The notes: generated from the sequence alone by a model not told the origin. 64,000 nucleotides of DNA from Streptacidiphilus sp041262165 (GCF_041262165.1 NZ_JBGCBY010000007.1:273138-337137), one strand, 5' to 3'. Shown: positions 8,981 to 19,419, numbered from the stretch's first letter. Numbers and translations are program-made.

Positions 8981-11439
8981 GTGGATTCCAAGATCTTGGG
9001 TGCGGCGCTGCCGGCTCGCGAAGATCCCGCGTTGTTGCGCGGGGAGGCTGTGTATACGGCTGACTTGTCTTTGCCTGGTATGGCTCATATGGCGTTGCTG
9101 GGTAGTGAGCACGCGCATGCACTGGTGCGTGGGATCGATACGGCGGTGGCGGCAGCGATGCCCGGGGTGTTGCGGGTGGTGACCGCGGCGGACTTGGAGG
9201 GCAAGGTGATGCCGTTGCCGTGTGTGTGGATTCCCGGTGGCGCGGAGAGTCATTTCCCTCCGCATCCCTACGGGGTGCCTGGTGCACGGCCGGTGTTGGC
9301 CGGGGACCGGGTTCGCCATGTGGGGGATCCGTTGGTGGCGGTGGTGGCGGAGACGCCCGCGCAGGCCCGTGCGGCGCTGGCGGCGGTCCGGGTGGACTAC
9401 CAGGTGCTGCCGGCGGTGGTGCGCGCGGATGAGGCGGTGGCCGCTGGGGCTCCGCAGTTGCACGAGGCGGTGCCGAACAACCTGAACGCGTACTGGACGT
9501 GTGGTGACCGGGAGGGTACCGATCGGGCGCTTGCGGCGGCGCCGGTGGTGGTGGAGTTGGACTTGTACAACCAGCGCACCATCAACAACCCGATGGAGCC
9601 GCGCGCGGCGGTGGGCAGTTTCGACGCGGTCTCGGGCGAGTACACGCTGTGGGCCACCACGCAGTCTCCGCACAACCACCGGTTCCTGCTGGCGGCGTTG
9701 GTGTTGGGGATCGAGTTCAACAAGCTACGGGTGATCGCGCCGACGGTGGGGGGCAGTTTCGGCACCAAGGGCTACTTGTATCCGGACATGCCGTTGGTGC
9801 TTGTGCTGGCCAAGGAGTTGGGGCGGCCGGTCAAGTGGGTCGACACCCGCACCGGGCTGATGAATTCCACCGTCCAGGGCCGTGACCACCGCCAGCACGG
9901 CACCATCGCCGGTACCCGGGACGGGCGTATCACCGCGTTGCGGTGCACCAGTTACGCGAACCTGGGCGGGTATCCCTCCACGATCGGGCCGGGGGTGGCC
10001 ACCGCGTTGATGGGCCGCTCGATCAGCGGCATGTACCGCATCGAGCACGCGTTCTGCGAGGTGTATGCGGCGTTCACCAACACTGTGCCGCTGGGCGCGC
10101 AGCGCGGTTCGGGGCGTGCGGAGGCTACCTTTCTGGTGGAGCGGCTGGTGGACCGGTTCGCGGCCACCATCGGCATGGACCCAGCCGAGGTGCGCCGGAT
10201 CAACCTGGTGCCGCCCGATGCGTTCCCCTACGACAACGGCCTGGGCTGGACGTACGACTCGGGCAACTACGAGCCGGCGCTGGACCGGGCGTTGGAGCTG
10301 GCCCGTTACGGCGAGATCGAGGCCGCGCGGGTGGAGGCGCTTGCGCGCGGCAAGCTGCTGGGGGTGGGCCTGGGCTGTTTCGTGGCGATCTGCGGGGTGG
10401 GTCCCTCGACCCGGATGTCGAAGGAGGGCATGCTCGGGGGCACGTGGGAGAGCGCGAACATCCGGGTGCATCCCACCGGTGAGGTCACCGTGATCATCGG
10501 TTCGGCGTCCACCGGGCAGAGCCACGAGACCACGTTCGGGCAGATCGCCGCCGAGGAGTTGGGCATCGACCCGGCCACGGTGCAGGTGCTGCACTCGGAC
10601 ACCACCAAGGCGCCCTACGGGCAGGGCACGTACGGCAGCCGCTCCTACAGTGTCGGCGGGCCGGCGGTGGCGTTGGCGGCGGGCAAGGTCAAGGACAAGA
10701 TCCGCAAGGCGGCAGCGCACATGTTCGCGGTCAAGGAGACCGAGGTGGTGTATGCGAACGGTGTGGTGTCGGTGCCGGGGGACCCGGACAAGGTCAAGAC
10801 GTTCGCGGAGATGGCGATGGCCCTGTGGTATGGCTGGGACCTGCCGCGGGAGATCGAGCCGGCGTTGGATGAGACCGCGTACTTCGACCCTCCGGACTTC
10901 AACTACCCCTTCGGGGTCCATGTGGCGGTCGTGGAGGTCGACCAGGACACCGGGCAGGTCGAGGTGGTGCGCTACATCGCGGTCAACGACGCCGGCACGG
11001 TGGGCAATCCGCTGGTGGTGACCGGGCAGATCGAGGGCAGCATCGTGCACGGGTTGGGCCAGGCGTTGATGGAGGCCGCCATCTACGACGAGCAGGGCCG
11101 CCTGATCTCGGCGGACCTACGCGACTACGCCCTGCCGCGGGCGGTGGACGTGCCGTTCTTCGAGCTGGACCGCACGGTGACGCCCTCGCCGCACAACGCG
11201 TTGGGCCTCAAGGGCGCCGGCGAGATCGCCACCGTGCCGCCGGCTGCGGCGGTGGCCAACGCGGTGTGCGACGCGCTGAAGGACCACGGGGTAACCCACA
11301 TCGACATGCCGTTCACCGCAGAGAAGGTCTGGCGGCGGCTGAACCAGCGCGACCAGGACCCCGATGACCCGCAGGACCCCCAGGCCCCCCACGACCCGCA
11401 GGGGCACGTGCGGGCTCAGGTGCAGCAGGGAGCGATCCG

Positions 11440-11443
<4 letters not shown>
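8981..11443 (+). CDS. molybdenum hydroxylase, large (Mo-pterin) subunit
   Basis: 820 residues, the usual size of CoxL/XdhA-type catalytic subunits. The aldehyde oxidase a/b hammerhead domain is N-terminal (about 15-130), followed by the two Mo-pterin domains with GGSFGTKG, the active-site loop PLGAQRGSGRAEA and the catalytic Glu748 in LKGAGEIATVPP. True CO dehydrogenases carry AYxCSFR in the loop; that cysteine is absent, so this is a form-II or other hydroxylase of purine, aldehyde or N-heterocycle type. GTG 8981 has GGAGGAGG upstream. It lies 30 bp after the Fe-S gene and overlaps the FAD gene by 4 bp (ATGA). Confidence 0.93.
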
Positions 11444-12297
<854 letters not shown>

Positions 12298-12516
12298 CCC
12301 CCCACCACCCCACCCCCGCCCCCGGGCCACCCGAGACCTGGCGGGGCGGGCGGGGGACCTGAGAGCCGGACCCGGCCGTGCGACCCCGGGGATACCGGGG
12401 CGCTCTCCGGTGGTTCCGGCCAGCCGCCGGCGCCGGGACTGAGCGCTCCGGTCCCAGCCGTTCCGGGGGCCGGTCTTTGTCTGTCCGTCACGTCCGCATC
12501 CCTGGAGGCAAGGCCC
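12298..12516. other. intergenic region before glgE
   Basis: 219 bp of C/G-rich, partly repetitive sequence (runs such as CCCCACCACCCCACCCCC just after the FAD-subunit stop). No gene seen. A GGAGGC about 8 bases before GTG 12517 can act as ribosome site for the next gene. Confidence 0.4.
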
Positions 12517-14859
12517 GTGAAGAGCACCGCGACCCACTCGTCCAGCGCCGGCCGCACCGCCTCAGCCGCCGCCGCGCCCCCCACGACTGCTACGCCCCCG
12601 ATGCCCCCCACTACTGCGCCCCCCACTCCGCCCGCCGCTGCGTCCCCGGTTGGGGTTGTGGGTGGGCTGGGTGGGGGAGGGGGGTGGCCTGAGCCCGTGT
12701 GGTCGGGGCGGTTGCAGATCAGCGATGTGTGTCCGGTGGTGGCGGGTGGGACGCGTCCGGCGCGTGCGGTGCCCGGCGAGGGTTTCGAGGTGTCCGCGAC
12801 GGTGTTCCGCGAGGGGCACCAGACGGTGGCTGCCGACCTGGTGCTGGTGCGCCGGGACGGCACCGGGGCGCGGCGTATCGCGATGGCCGAGAGCGGCCCG
12901 GGTACCGACTGGTTTACCGCGCGGCTGGCGGTGGGCGATCAGGGCGACTTCACCTACTGGATCGAGGCGTGGAGCGATCCGGTGGCCACCTGGCGCCGTG
13001 CGGCGGTGGCCAAGGTCCCGGCCGGAGTGGATCTGGAACTGGTCTTCGCCGAGGGCGTGGCTCTGCTGGACCGCGTCACCGCCCACGCCGCTCCCTACCC
13101 CCACGCCGACGCCGACGCCGACCCCGACGCCCACCTCGATGCCGGTGCCGTTGGCGTTGGCGGTGCTGATTCCGGTGTGTGGGTGGATGGGGTGGGGGAG
13201 GCGGGGGGTGAGGGGCCGTTGACTGGTCCGCAGCGCACGGTATTGGCGCGCGTGCGGGCGGCGTTGGGAGACCGGGCGTTGGCTCCGGCCGCACGGCTGG
13301 CCGCGGCTTTGGACCCGCCGGTGACCGCCGCTTTGGCCGCGCACCCGCTGCGTGAGCAGCGCACCGCTTCGGCGCCGCTGCCGTTGCGGGTGGACCGCCC
13401 GCGGGCCCTGTACGGGTCGTGGTACGAGTTCTTTCCCCGTTCCGAGGGTGCGGTGCTGGAGCCTGCCGACGGCGGTCCGGCGCGTTCAGGCACGCTGCGC
13501 ACCGCCGCCGCTCGCCTGGCGGCGGTCGCCGAGATGGGTTTCGACGTTGTCTACCTGCCGCCGATCCATCCGATCGGCACGAGCGGGCGCAAGGGCCCGG
13601 GCAACACCACCACCGCCGCGCCCGGCGACCCGGGCTCGCCGTGGGCGATCGGCGCCGCGGCGGGCGGGCACGACGCGGTGCACCCGGACTTGGGCACGGT
13701 GGAGGACTTCGACTACTTCGTGGCCACCGCCGACGCGTTGGGGCTGGAGGTGGCGCTGGACTTCGCCCTGCAGTGCTCCCCGGACCACCCGTGGGTGACC
13801 GCACATCCGCAGTGGTTCCACCAGCAGTTGGACGGCACCATCGCCTATGCGCAGAATCCGCCGAAGAAGTACGAGGACATCTACCCCATCGACTTCGAAG
13901 CCGACCCGGCCGGGCTGTTGGCCGAGAGCCTGCGGGTGCTGCGGCACTGGATGGACCACGGGGTGCGGATCTTCCGGGTGGACAATCCCCACACCAAGCC
14001 GGTGTTCTTCTGGGAGCAGTTGATCGCCGCGGTCCACGCCACCGACCCGGACGTGCTGTTCCTGGCCGAGGCGTTCACCCGCCCGGCGATGATGCTGGCC
14101 CTGGCCCGGGCCGGGTTCCACCAGTCCTACAGCTATTTCACCTGGCGCGAGACCAAGGCGGAGCTGACCGGGTACCTGGCCGAGCTGGCCGGGCTGCCGG
14201 GCCCCCAGCAGGCCGACGGCAGCCCGGGTACCGCGGGCGCGGCCAGTGCGGCGTACCTGCGGCCGAACCTGTTCGTGAACACCCCGGACATCCTGCCCGA
14301 CCATCTGCGCGATGCTCCGCGGGCCGCGTTCGCGATCCGCGCTGTTCTGGCCGCCACCGCCGGCCCCAGTTGGGGGGTCTACGCGGGCTTCGAGCTGTGC
14401 GAGAACACTGCGGCCGCGGCCGGTTCGCAGGACTACGCGCAGTCCGAGAAGTACCAGTACCGGCCCCGCGACTGGCGCAGGGCCGAGGCGAGCGGGGCGA
14501 GTTTGGCGCCGCTGATCGGGGACCTGAACCGGCTGCGGCGCGCGCATCCGGCGCTGCAGCAGCTGCGCAACCTGGCCCTGCACCCCACCGACAACGACGC
14601 CCTGCTGTGTTTGTCCAAACACACCTTGGGGCCCGGGGGCGCGGATTGGGTGGTGGCGGTCATCAACTTGGACCCGTCCGGTACCCAGGAGGGCTGGGTC
14701 CGCCTGGACCTGGCCGCGCTGGGCCTTGAGCCGGGCAGCCAGGTCCAGGTCCACGACGCCTTGTCCGGGCAGGTGTTCACCTGGGGCGAGCACAACTATG
14801 TGCGGCTGGACCCGGCGGTTCACGTCGCGCATCTGCTCACCGCCACGGCCCCGGCGTGA
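12517..14859 (+). CDS. glgE: alpha-1,4-glucan:maltose-1-phosphate maltosyltransferase (GlgE, GH13_3)
   Basis: Extends linear alpha-glucan with maltose-1-phosphate in the trehalose-to-glycogen (GlgE) pathway. The core matches GlgE: RALYGSWYEFFPRS, GFDVVYLPPIHPIG, the nucleophile Asp489 in RVDNPHTKP and acid/base Glu518 in FLAEAFTRP, 29 residues apart as in Streptomyces GlgE1. It has 780 residues against about 675 for GlgE1. The extra length is an N-terminal Ala/Pro/Thr-rich leader (about residues 1-65, before RLQISDVCPV) plus an Asp/Ala/Gly insert near 190-230. A start nearer residue 65 is possible but none has a better ribosome site. The pathway partners treS and pep2 are not in the window, and the following glgB is destroyed. 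Confidence 0.93.
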   Translation: MKSTATHSSSAGRTASAAAAPPTTATPPMPPTTAPPTPPAAASPVGVVGGLGGGGGWPEPVWSGRLQISDVCPVVAGGTRPARAVPGEGFEVSATVFREGHQTVAADLVLVRRDGTGARRIAMAESGPGTDWFTARLAVGDQGDFTYWIEAWSDPVATWRRAAVAKVPAGVDLELVFAEGVALLDRVTAHAAPYPHADADADPDAHLDAGAVGVGGADSGVWVDGVGEAGGEGPLTGPQRTVLARVRAALGDRALAPAARLAAALDPPVTAALAAHPLREQRTASAPLPLRVDRPRALYGSWYEFFPRSEGAVLEPADGGPARSGTLRTAAARLAAVAEMGFDVVYLPPIHPIGTSGRKGPGNTTTAAPGDPGSPWAIGAAAGGHDAVHPDLGTVEDFDYFVATADALGLEVALDFALQCSPDHPWVTAHPQWFHQQLDGTIAYAQNPPKKYEDIYPIDFEADPAGLLAESLRVLRHWMDHGVRIFRVDNPHTKPVFFWEQLIAAVHATDPDVLFLAEAFTRPAMMLALARAGFHQSYSYFTWRETKAELTGYLAELAGLPGPQQADGSPGTAGAASAAYLRPNLFVNTPDILPDHLRDAPRAAFAIRAVLAATAGPSWGVYAGFELCENTAAAAGSQDYAQSEKYQYRPRDWRRAEASGASLAPLIGDLNRLRRAHPALQQLRNLALHPTDNDALLCLSKHTLGPGGADWVVAVINLDPSGTQEGWVRLDLAALGLEPGSQVQVHDALSGQVFTWGEHNYVRLDPAVHVAHLLTATAPA

Positions 14860-15003
14860 GCCGGCCGGCCGGCGCCCCGCACCCGGCCCAGGTGCGCGCG
14901 CTGCTGGCCGGCGAGCACCGCGCCCCGCGCCGGGTGCTGGGCCCGCACCCGGCGCCGGGCGGGGTGGCGCTGGTGGTGCTGCGCCCGTGGGCCGAGCAGG
15001 TGG
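14856..15003 (+). pseudogene. glgB: glgB 5' fragment (1,4-alpha-glucan branching enzyme), truncated
   Basis: The GTG at 14856 overlaps the glgE stop by 4 bp (GTGA), the normal glgE-glgB coupling. It opens VRALLAGEHRAPRRVLGPHP...ALVVLRPWAEQV, the N-terminal carbohydrate-binding start of actinomycete GlgB. After about 48 codons the similarity stops near 15000 and the reading frame soon ends at 15059. More than 90% of the branching enzyme is missing, so this copy is inactive. The break leads directly into a LysR-like tail. Confidence 0.8.
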
Positions 15004-15250
15004 CTGCGACTGGCGGTCGGTGGCCGCGCTCGTCGGGGCGGGGGTCGGCATCGCTCTGATCCCCCGCATCGTCCAGCCGCTGCACCGCCCCGGCTTGGTC
15101 CTGGGTCGGACCGCCGGCCCGGCCCCGACCCGCAACATCTTCGCCGCGGTCAGAACCGGCTCCGAGGCCGACCCCGTGCTCGCCGCCATCCTCGCGGCGC
15201 TGCGCCGCTCTGCGGCCCGCTGGTCCGGTCACCCCGGCCAGGTCGGCTAG
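15003..15250 (+). pseudogene. LysR-family regulator 3' fragment
   Basis: From about 15003 a different frame reads DWRSVAALVGAGVGIALIPR and then VLAAILAALRRSA before the stop at 15248-15250. The VAALVxAGxGxALIP motif is the typical second half of a LysR effector-binding domain. The helix-turn-helix and first subdomain are absent. The fragment is joined to the 5' end of glgB, so a deletion or recombination removed the rest of both genes. Confidence 0.75.
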
Positions 15251-15274
15251 GAGACTGCCGAAGATCTTGCTTGG

Positions 15275-15338
15275 CCCGCCTGGATTGCCCTGGTTCGCCG
15301 ACAAATCCCGCCTGGATTGCCCTGGTTCGCCGATAAAT
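15275..15338 (+). repeat. two tandem copies of a 32-bp unit
   Basis: Units at 15275-15306 and 15307-15338 are identical except for one base (GACAAAT versus GATAAAT at their ends). Each begins CCCGCCTGGATTGCCCTGG. The repeat lies 25 bp after the LysR fragment and may mark the recombination point. The sequence after it (ALARRIDDLLA when translated) may be another gene scrap. Confidence 0.85.
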
Positions 15339-15401
15339 ACTGAATGCACTGGCACGGCGCATCGACGACCTGCTGGCCACTGCCACACCCAGCCCGGCCG
15401 A

Positions 15402-15434
15402 ACGCGTGACATTGACCGTGTCAGTGTCACGCGT
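15402..15434 (-). terminator. stem-loop at the 3' end of the Uma2 gene
   Basis: Inverted repeat with a 14-bp stem (ACGCGTGACAT.. against ..TGTCACGCGT, one G-T wobble) and a 5-base loop. It overlaps the stop codon of the minus-strand gene ending at 15427. There is no U-run, as is usual in actinomycetes. Confidence 0.55.
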
Positions 15435-16026
15435 AGCGTTTGAAGTCCGAGGTGGTGATGAGCCACGGGCCCAGTGGTACGTCGTCTCCGAACGCGTATT
15501 CCTTGATGCGGTCGTACCGGGGGCCGTCGGGGCCGGGCAGGATGTTCTCGTAGGTGAAGATCACGCCTTTGCGGGGGTCGACGAGCAGGTACAGCGGGAT
15601 GCCCATCGCCGGGTAGTCGGAGACCTTCTCGATGTAGTCGTTGTCCGGATTGTTCTTTGAGACCACTTCCACGACGGCCAGGATCTGTGCAGCGTCGACG
15701 GTCCCTTCCGACTCGTCCAGGATGCGGAGAGGTACGACGACCGCGTCCGGCCTGCGCATTCGACCGATCGAGGGGTCTTCGATCTCGGCGCCGGACTGGG
15801 CGATGACATCGGTTGCGGGATGGGTGCGCGGGATCTGCTCCTCCAGCTGGCGCACGACGCGGTACACGATCGACTCGTGCCGCCCGACGGGGCTCATCAT
15901 GACGAAGGGGCCGGCTGCGCCGATCTCCACGCCCCAGAATCCCTCCAGATGGTCGGCCAGGGGCCATAGCTCTGTCGCGATGGCGCGCATCCGCGCGTAG
16001 AGCTCGGGGTCCACAGGCTCGCGCAT
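15427..16026 (-). CDS. Uma2-family (DUF820) putative endonuclease
   Basis: 199 residues. The PD-(D/E)XK-like core is visible: RRPDAVVVPL, then ILAVVEVVSKNNPDND and GIPLYLLVDP, the hallmark of Uma2 proteins. These are widespread, usually multicopy, putative restriction-like nucleases in actinomycetes and cyanobacteria; the biological role is unsettled. ATG 16026 is chosen because GGAGGAG lies 6 bases upstream; the longer frame to 16122 has no ribosome site. No partner methylase or toxin partner is adjacent. Confidence 0.85.
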   Translation of the reverse strand: MREPVDPELYARMRAIATELWPLADHLEGFWGVEIGAAGPFVMMSPVGRHESIVYRVVRQLEEQIPRTHPATDVIAQSGAEIEDPSIGRMRRPDAVVVPLRILDESEGTVDAAQILAVVEVVSKNNPDNDYIEKVSDYPAMGIPLYLLVDPRKGVIFTYENILPGPDGPRYDRIKEYAFGDDVPLGPWLITTSDFKRYA

Positions 16027-16470
16027 GACCGACTCCTCCGTCTCGGCGAGGACCCTCGGCTTCCCACGCCGACCGTCCGATGCACGGTACGAAACTATCG
16101 TGGCAGGCGGGCGCCCTGCCACACTGATCGGCAGTCCGGGGCGGCGTGGCCGACCGATCGGATCACTCAGCTGCGGGACGCGGCTTCGCTGCTGAACGTC
16201 CCCGGCGGCACCGGCTCGCCCGTCAACCCGGTCGCGGTCCTGTGAGCCCCGTCATGGACGGACTCCCGGTCGGCGTCAGCCGTGACTTCCTCGACATCGG
16301 GCGGGCGGGCGCCGCGACCCACCGTATCGGCCGCCGCTCCGACGACGATGTCGCGGGCGGCACCAGACCCCGCCGGACCAGCCAGCCGGCCGCATCTACG
16401 GCTGCAGCTGTGAGCTGCGGATAGGAGCGCAAACGGCAAGCCCGGGAACGCCATTGCTCCCGACTGGGGA
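16027..16470. other. 444-bp intergenic region, no supported gene
   Basis: Open frames exist on both strands (for example minus 16167-16481), but their translations are Ala/Gly/Arg-rich without recognisable motifs. A short plus-strand scrap near 16175-16245 reads RDAASLLNVPGGTGSPVNPV and could be a gene remnant. The promoter of the Uma2 gene must lie at its left end. Confidence 0.35.
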
Positions 16471-17418
16471 TCAGCGGCCAAGCAGAGCGGCCGCAGCGGC
16501 CAGGGTGGCCAGGGACAGTGCGGTGGTGACGGCCACGCCGCGGTTGGCCAGGGCCTGACCCACGCCGTACTCCTGGGCGAATACGAAGGTGTTCTGCGCT
16601 GTCGGCAGTCCCGCGCACACCACCACCGTCAGCAGTTGGACATGGGTCAGGTGCAGGGCCAGTCCGATGACCAGGGCCAGCAGCGGCTGCCCGACCAGTT
16701 TGAGCGCCGCCACCGCCGCCAGCTCCCGGTCGGCCGACCGTGCCGCTTCGGGCAGCGGCTGGGGCTGCCCGTCGGGCGGCGCGCCGTGCAGCGACGCGCC
16801 GAGCGCGACCAGTCCGACGGGCACGGCGGCCGCTCCCAGCAGGGCCAGCGTGGCGTGGGCCGTCGGTGGGACCGGCAGCCTCCAGACCGACCAAACCACA
16901 CCCAGCGCCGAGCCCAGGATGACCGGGTTGCGCAGCGGCAGGGAGGCGATACGGCGCATCCGGATCCGCCCCTGCGGGTCGCCCGCCCGGTCCAGGGCGA
17001 TCAGGATGACGGGAGTGACGAGGAGGTTCTGTACCAGCACAACCTCGGCGAGGAACGACACCGATCCCAGCACCTGCTGGGCCACCGGGATCCCGAGGTT
17101 CGCGGAGTTCACATACCCCGCGGTCATGCCCCAGATGGGCCGCTCCGCGGCCGGGCGGCCGAACCAGCGGCTGACAGCCAGCCAGCTCAGCCCGACCACG
17201 GCAGCAGTGCTGGCGGTGAAGGCCAGCAGCGGCAGGACGGACATGCGCGACAGCGGTGTCGCGGACATCGTGAGGAAGAGCGCGGCCGGCATCGCCATAT
17301 GGAAGACGAAGCGGCCCAGGACCGGCGCCGCGTCGTCCCCAAGGAGGCCGTGACGCCGGGCACCGTAGCCGGCCGTGGCCAGCAACCAGATCGGAAGGAA
17401 AGCGGATATGAGCCTCAT
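16471..17418 (-). CDS. AEC-family (auxin efflux carrier-like) transporter
   Basis: Integral membrane protein of 315 residues with about ten hydrophobic segments. Family marks are the N-terminal FLPIWLLATAGYGARR helix, NSANLGIPVAQ (conserved NxxNxGxP) in the middle and AGLPTAQNTFVFAQEYG near the C-terminus. AEC transporters move carboxylates or other small anions outward. The start at 17418 is preferred over the GTG at 17436 because GGGAGG lies about 10 bases upstream of it. The gene stands alone. Confidence 0.9.
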   Translation of the reverse strand: MRLISAFLPIWLLATAGYGARRHGLLGDDAAPVLGRFVFHMAMPAALFLTMSATPLSRMSVLPLLAFTASTAAVVGLSWLAVSRWFGRPAAERPIWGMTAGYVNSANLGIPVAQQVLGSVSFLAEVVLVQNLLVTPVILIALDRAGDPQGRIRMRRIASLPLRNPVILGSALGVVWSVWRLPVPPTAHATLALLGAAAVPVGLVALGASLHGAPPDGQPQPLPEAARSADRELAAVAALKLVGQPLLALVIGLALHLTHVQLLTVVVCAGLPTAQNTFVFAQEYGVGQALANRGVAVTTALSLATLAAAAALLGR

Positions 17419-17523
17419 GACAGCCGCGCCTCCCACGCGAATCCGCGCGAGGACATCCGCCCCCGAGGCAATCGAACGCCATTGTTCGCATAGACCATGA
17501 TCACGAATGCTACGCGTGGAGGC

Positions 17524-17736
17524 TCAGGCCCAGGTCACCGGCCCCCTCGACTCCGGTCCTGCCCCGGGCGGGGAGAGGCGAAGCAGGGCCGGAACGCCTA
17601 CGCCCACCGCCGCGCCTGCCAGGAGCGCGCCGCCCAGGCTGCCGACCATCACGCCCCCGAGTACCAAGACCGCCCCGAATGCGCTCGGACGCACAGCATG
17701 ACAACCGGCGGGCCCTTCGGGACTGGCCGGTGACAC
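17524..17736 (-). CDS. possible small membrane protein (up to 70 aa)
   Basis: A short frame whose middle is one or two hydrophobic segments (FGAVLVLGGVMVGSLGGALL, AGAAVGVGVPALL) followed by a Gly/Pro tail. Third codon positions are mostly G or C. A GTG 14 codons in (before RPSAFG) may be the true start. No family is known and the plus strand is the leader of the Nudix gene, so this stays doubtful. Confidence 0.35.
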   Translation of the reverse strand: MSPASPEGPAGCHAVRPSAFGAVLVLGGVMVGSLGGALLAGAAVGVGVPALLRLSPPGAGPESRGPVTWA

Positions 17737-17807
17737 GGACGGGTGACGCTGTGTCAGCGGTACCTGAAAGTCTCGGTCCCACCACAGACAGCAAGGAGAG
17801 TTCGCCC

Positions 17808-18887
17808 GTGACCATCACTGCGGATCACCTGCGCCGGACGGCGTCCCGCTACCTCGCGTCCCGCCCCGACCAGCGCGAGTTCGTGGGGCCGCTGCTGGAA
17901 CTGCTGGACCAGGGCGTGGACCTGACGGACCGCCGCGAGTGGCGCGGGCATGCGACGGCCAGCGCCGTGGTACTGAACCCGGACGGTCAGGTCCTCTACA
18001 TCGCGCACGTCGCCAGCGGCAAGTGGCTGCCGGCTGCCGGCGGACATCTGGAGCCGCAGGACGAGTCGCTGGCCGGGGCGGTGCTGCGGGAGCTGGACGA
18101 GGAGCTCGGCCTGGCGCCCGAGGACCTGGTGTGGCTGCTGGACGTCCCGGTGCACATCGACGTGTTCTCGATCCCGGGCCGCGAGACCCGGGGCGAGCTC
18201 GACCACCTGCACCTGGACTTCTGCTTCCTGCTGACCACCGAGCGCACCGACTTCCGCCTGCAGGCCGACGAAGTCCACGGCACCGATTGGCGCCCCCTGG
18301 AGACCGTGGAGGACGAGCGGCTGCGCGAGGGCGTACGCCGAGCCCTGGCCCGGGTGCAGATGCCAGCCCAGCGGGCAAGCTTCCTGGCGGAGCTCCCGCG
18401 GGCCTTCTCGGCCGCGTGCGCGGTGGTCACCGACTCCATGGACAGGGTGCTGCTGGTCAAGTGCCACAACCGGGCTCCGTTCGGTCCGCCCGGCGGGGTG
18501 ATCGAGGCCGGGGAGAGCCCGCAGGACGCTGTGCGCCGCGAGCTGGCGGAGGAGACCGGCCTGCACCTGCCGCCCGGTCGACTACTCGCGATCTCCTGGA
18601 TCACCGCAGGCGGCACCAGCGTGACCGACATGCCCGGGGTGCAGTTCGTCTTCGACATGGGCACCGTGCCCACCGGCGCCGCCCTGGTCCTGCAGAACGA
18701 TGAGGTCGCCGAAGCCGCCTGGGTCGCCCCCGGGAACCTGCTCCGCTACATGGGGCCGCTGCGGGCCGAGCGAATTCGTGCCGTGTTGCGGGCCCGCACC
18801 GACGGCGAGGTCCGGATCATCACCTCATCCCGCGCCGACCTGGACGCCGACTCCCGCGACTTCGCCGGACTGCCCCAGGCTCAGTGA
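17808..18887 (+). CDS. protein with two Nudix hydrolase domains
   Basis: 359 residues. The first Nudix domain (about 40-180) carries GGHLEPQDESLAG..LRELDEELGL, which deviates from the consensus box by one extra residue. The second (about 205-340) has a perfect box GGVIEAGESPQDAVRRELAEETGL (GX5EX7REUXEEXGU). Nudix proteins cleave nucleoside diphosphate-X substrates with Mg2+. Only the second active site looks fully canonical, so the first may be regulatory or act on another substrate. GTG 17808 is chosen because AAGGAG lies 9 bases upstream; upstream codons of the longer frame are not protein-like. Confidence 0.88.
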   Translation: MTITADHLRRTASRYLASRPDQREFVGPLLELLDQGVDLTDRREWRGHATASAVVLNPDGQVLYIAHVASGKWLPAAGGHLEPQDESLAGAVLRELDEELGLAPEDLVWLLDVPVHIDVFSIPGRETRGELDHLHLDFCFLLTTERTDFRLQADEVHGTDWRPLETVEDERLREGVRRALARVQMPAQRASFLAELPRAFSAACAVVTDSMDRVLLVKCHNRAPFGPPGGVIEAGESPQDAVRRELAEETGLHLPPGRLLAISWITAGGTSVTDMPGVQFVFDMGTVPTGAALVLQNDEVAEAAWVAPGNLLRYMGPLRAERIRAVLRARTDGEVRIITSSRADLDADSRDFAGLPQAQ

Positions 18888-18914
18888 CCGGTGCGGAGCG
18901 CACCGGCGTCGGCG

Positions 18915-19166
18915 TCATGCGCACTGTCCGCATGCTGCCCCCGGCACCGCGGCCGTCGCGGCTCCACCGGGTAACAGCGCGCCCTGGGAGGCCCACCGGA
19001 CGACCAAGGGCGGGGCAGTGGCACCGCGTCGCCGGTGGTGTGCCGCGATCGACGACAGGAAACGGTAAATGACGTAGACGGCTGCGAGGCTCTCCATGGC
19101 GAAACCGCGCTCCGGCCCCCACTTCGTCAGCGCGGCGACGATCTCGGAGAGGCCTGGGTACCGCAT
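18915..19166 (-). CDS. possible small hypothetical protein with a TTA codon (83 aa)
   Basis: The first 45 residues look ordered (LSEIVAALTKWGPERGFAMESLAAVYVIYRFLSSI), the rest is Ala/Gly/Pro-rich. It contains one TTA leucine codon, rare in Streptomycetaceae and read only by the developmentally controlled bldA tRNA. No ribosome site or family is recognised, so it may be a remnant. Confidence 0.3.
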   Translation of the reverse strand: MRYPGLSEIVAALTKWGPERGFAMESLAAVYVIYRFLSSIAAHHRRRGATAPPLVVRWASQGALLPGGAATAAVPGAACGQCA

Positions 19167-19419
19167 CTGGGTTAGCGGTATTGCCTCGGGCGATGCCCGT
19201 GTTCGCCGTCTCGACCTTGTCGAGGGAGAAACCGAGACGAAACCGCTCCAACAGCCCTCACTGCATAGCCTGTTAACGGACCACCGAGTGGCCGTCAGTT
19301 ACACCACTCAACTGGACTCCACCGCAGCTTCACGTAGATGCCGGCCACGCTCCAGGCGCCAGCCCCAACCTCCCTGGGTCTGCCCCTTTCCTGGGTTGTC
19401 GGACAGCGCTGGCCGATCC

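Noticed and set aside
7541..9679. 712-codon minus-strand open frame
   Set aside because: Antisense to the F420-type reductase and Mo hydroxylase genes; Arg/His/Pro-rich and featureless.
17679..17807. Upstream start for the double-Nudix gene
   Set aside because: The 43 extra codons are Arg/Thr-rich without ribosome site; GTG 17808 has AAGGAG upstream.
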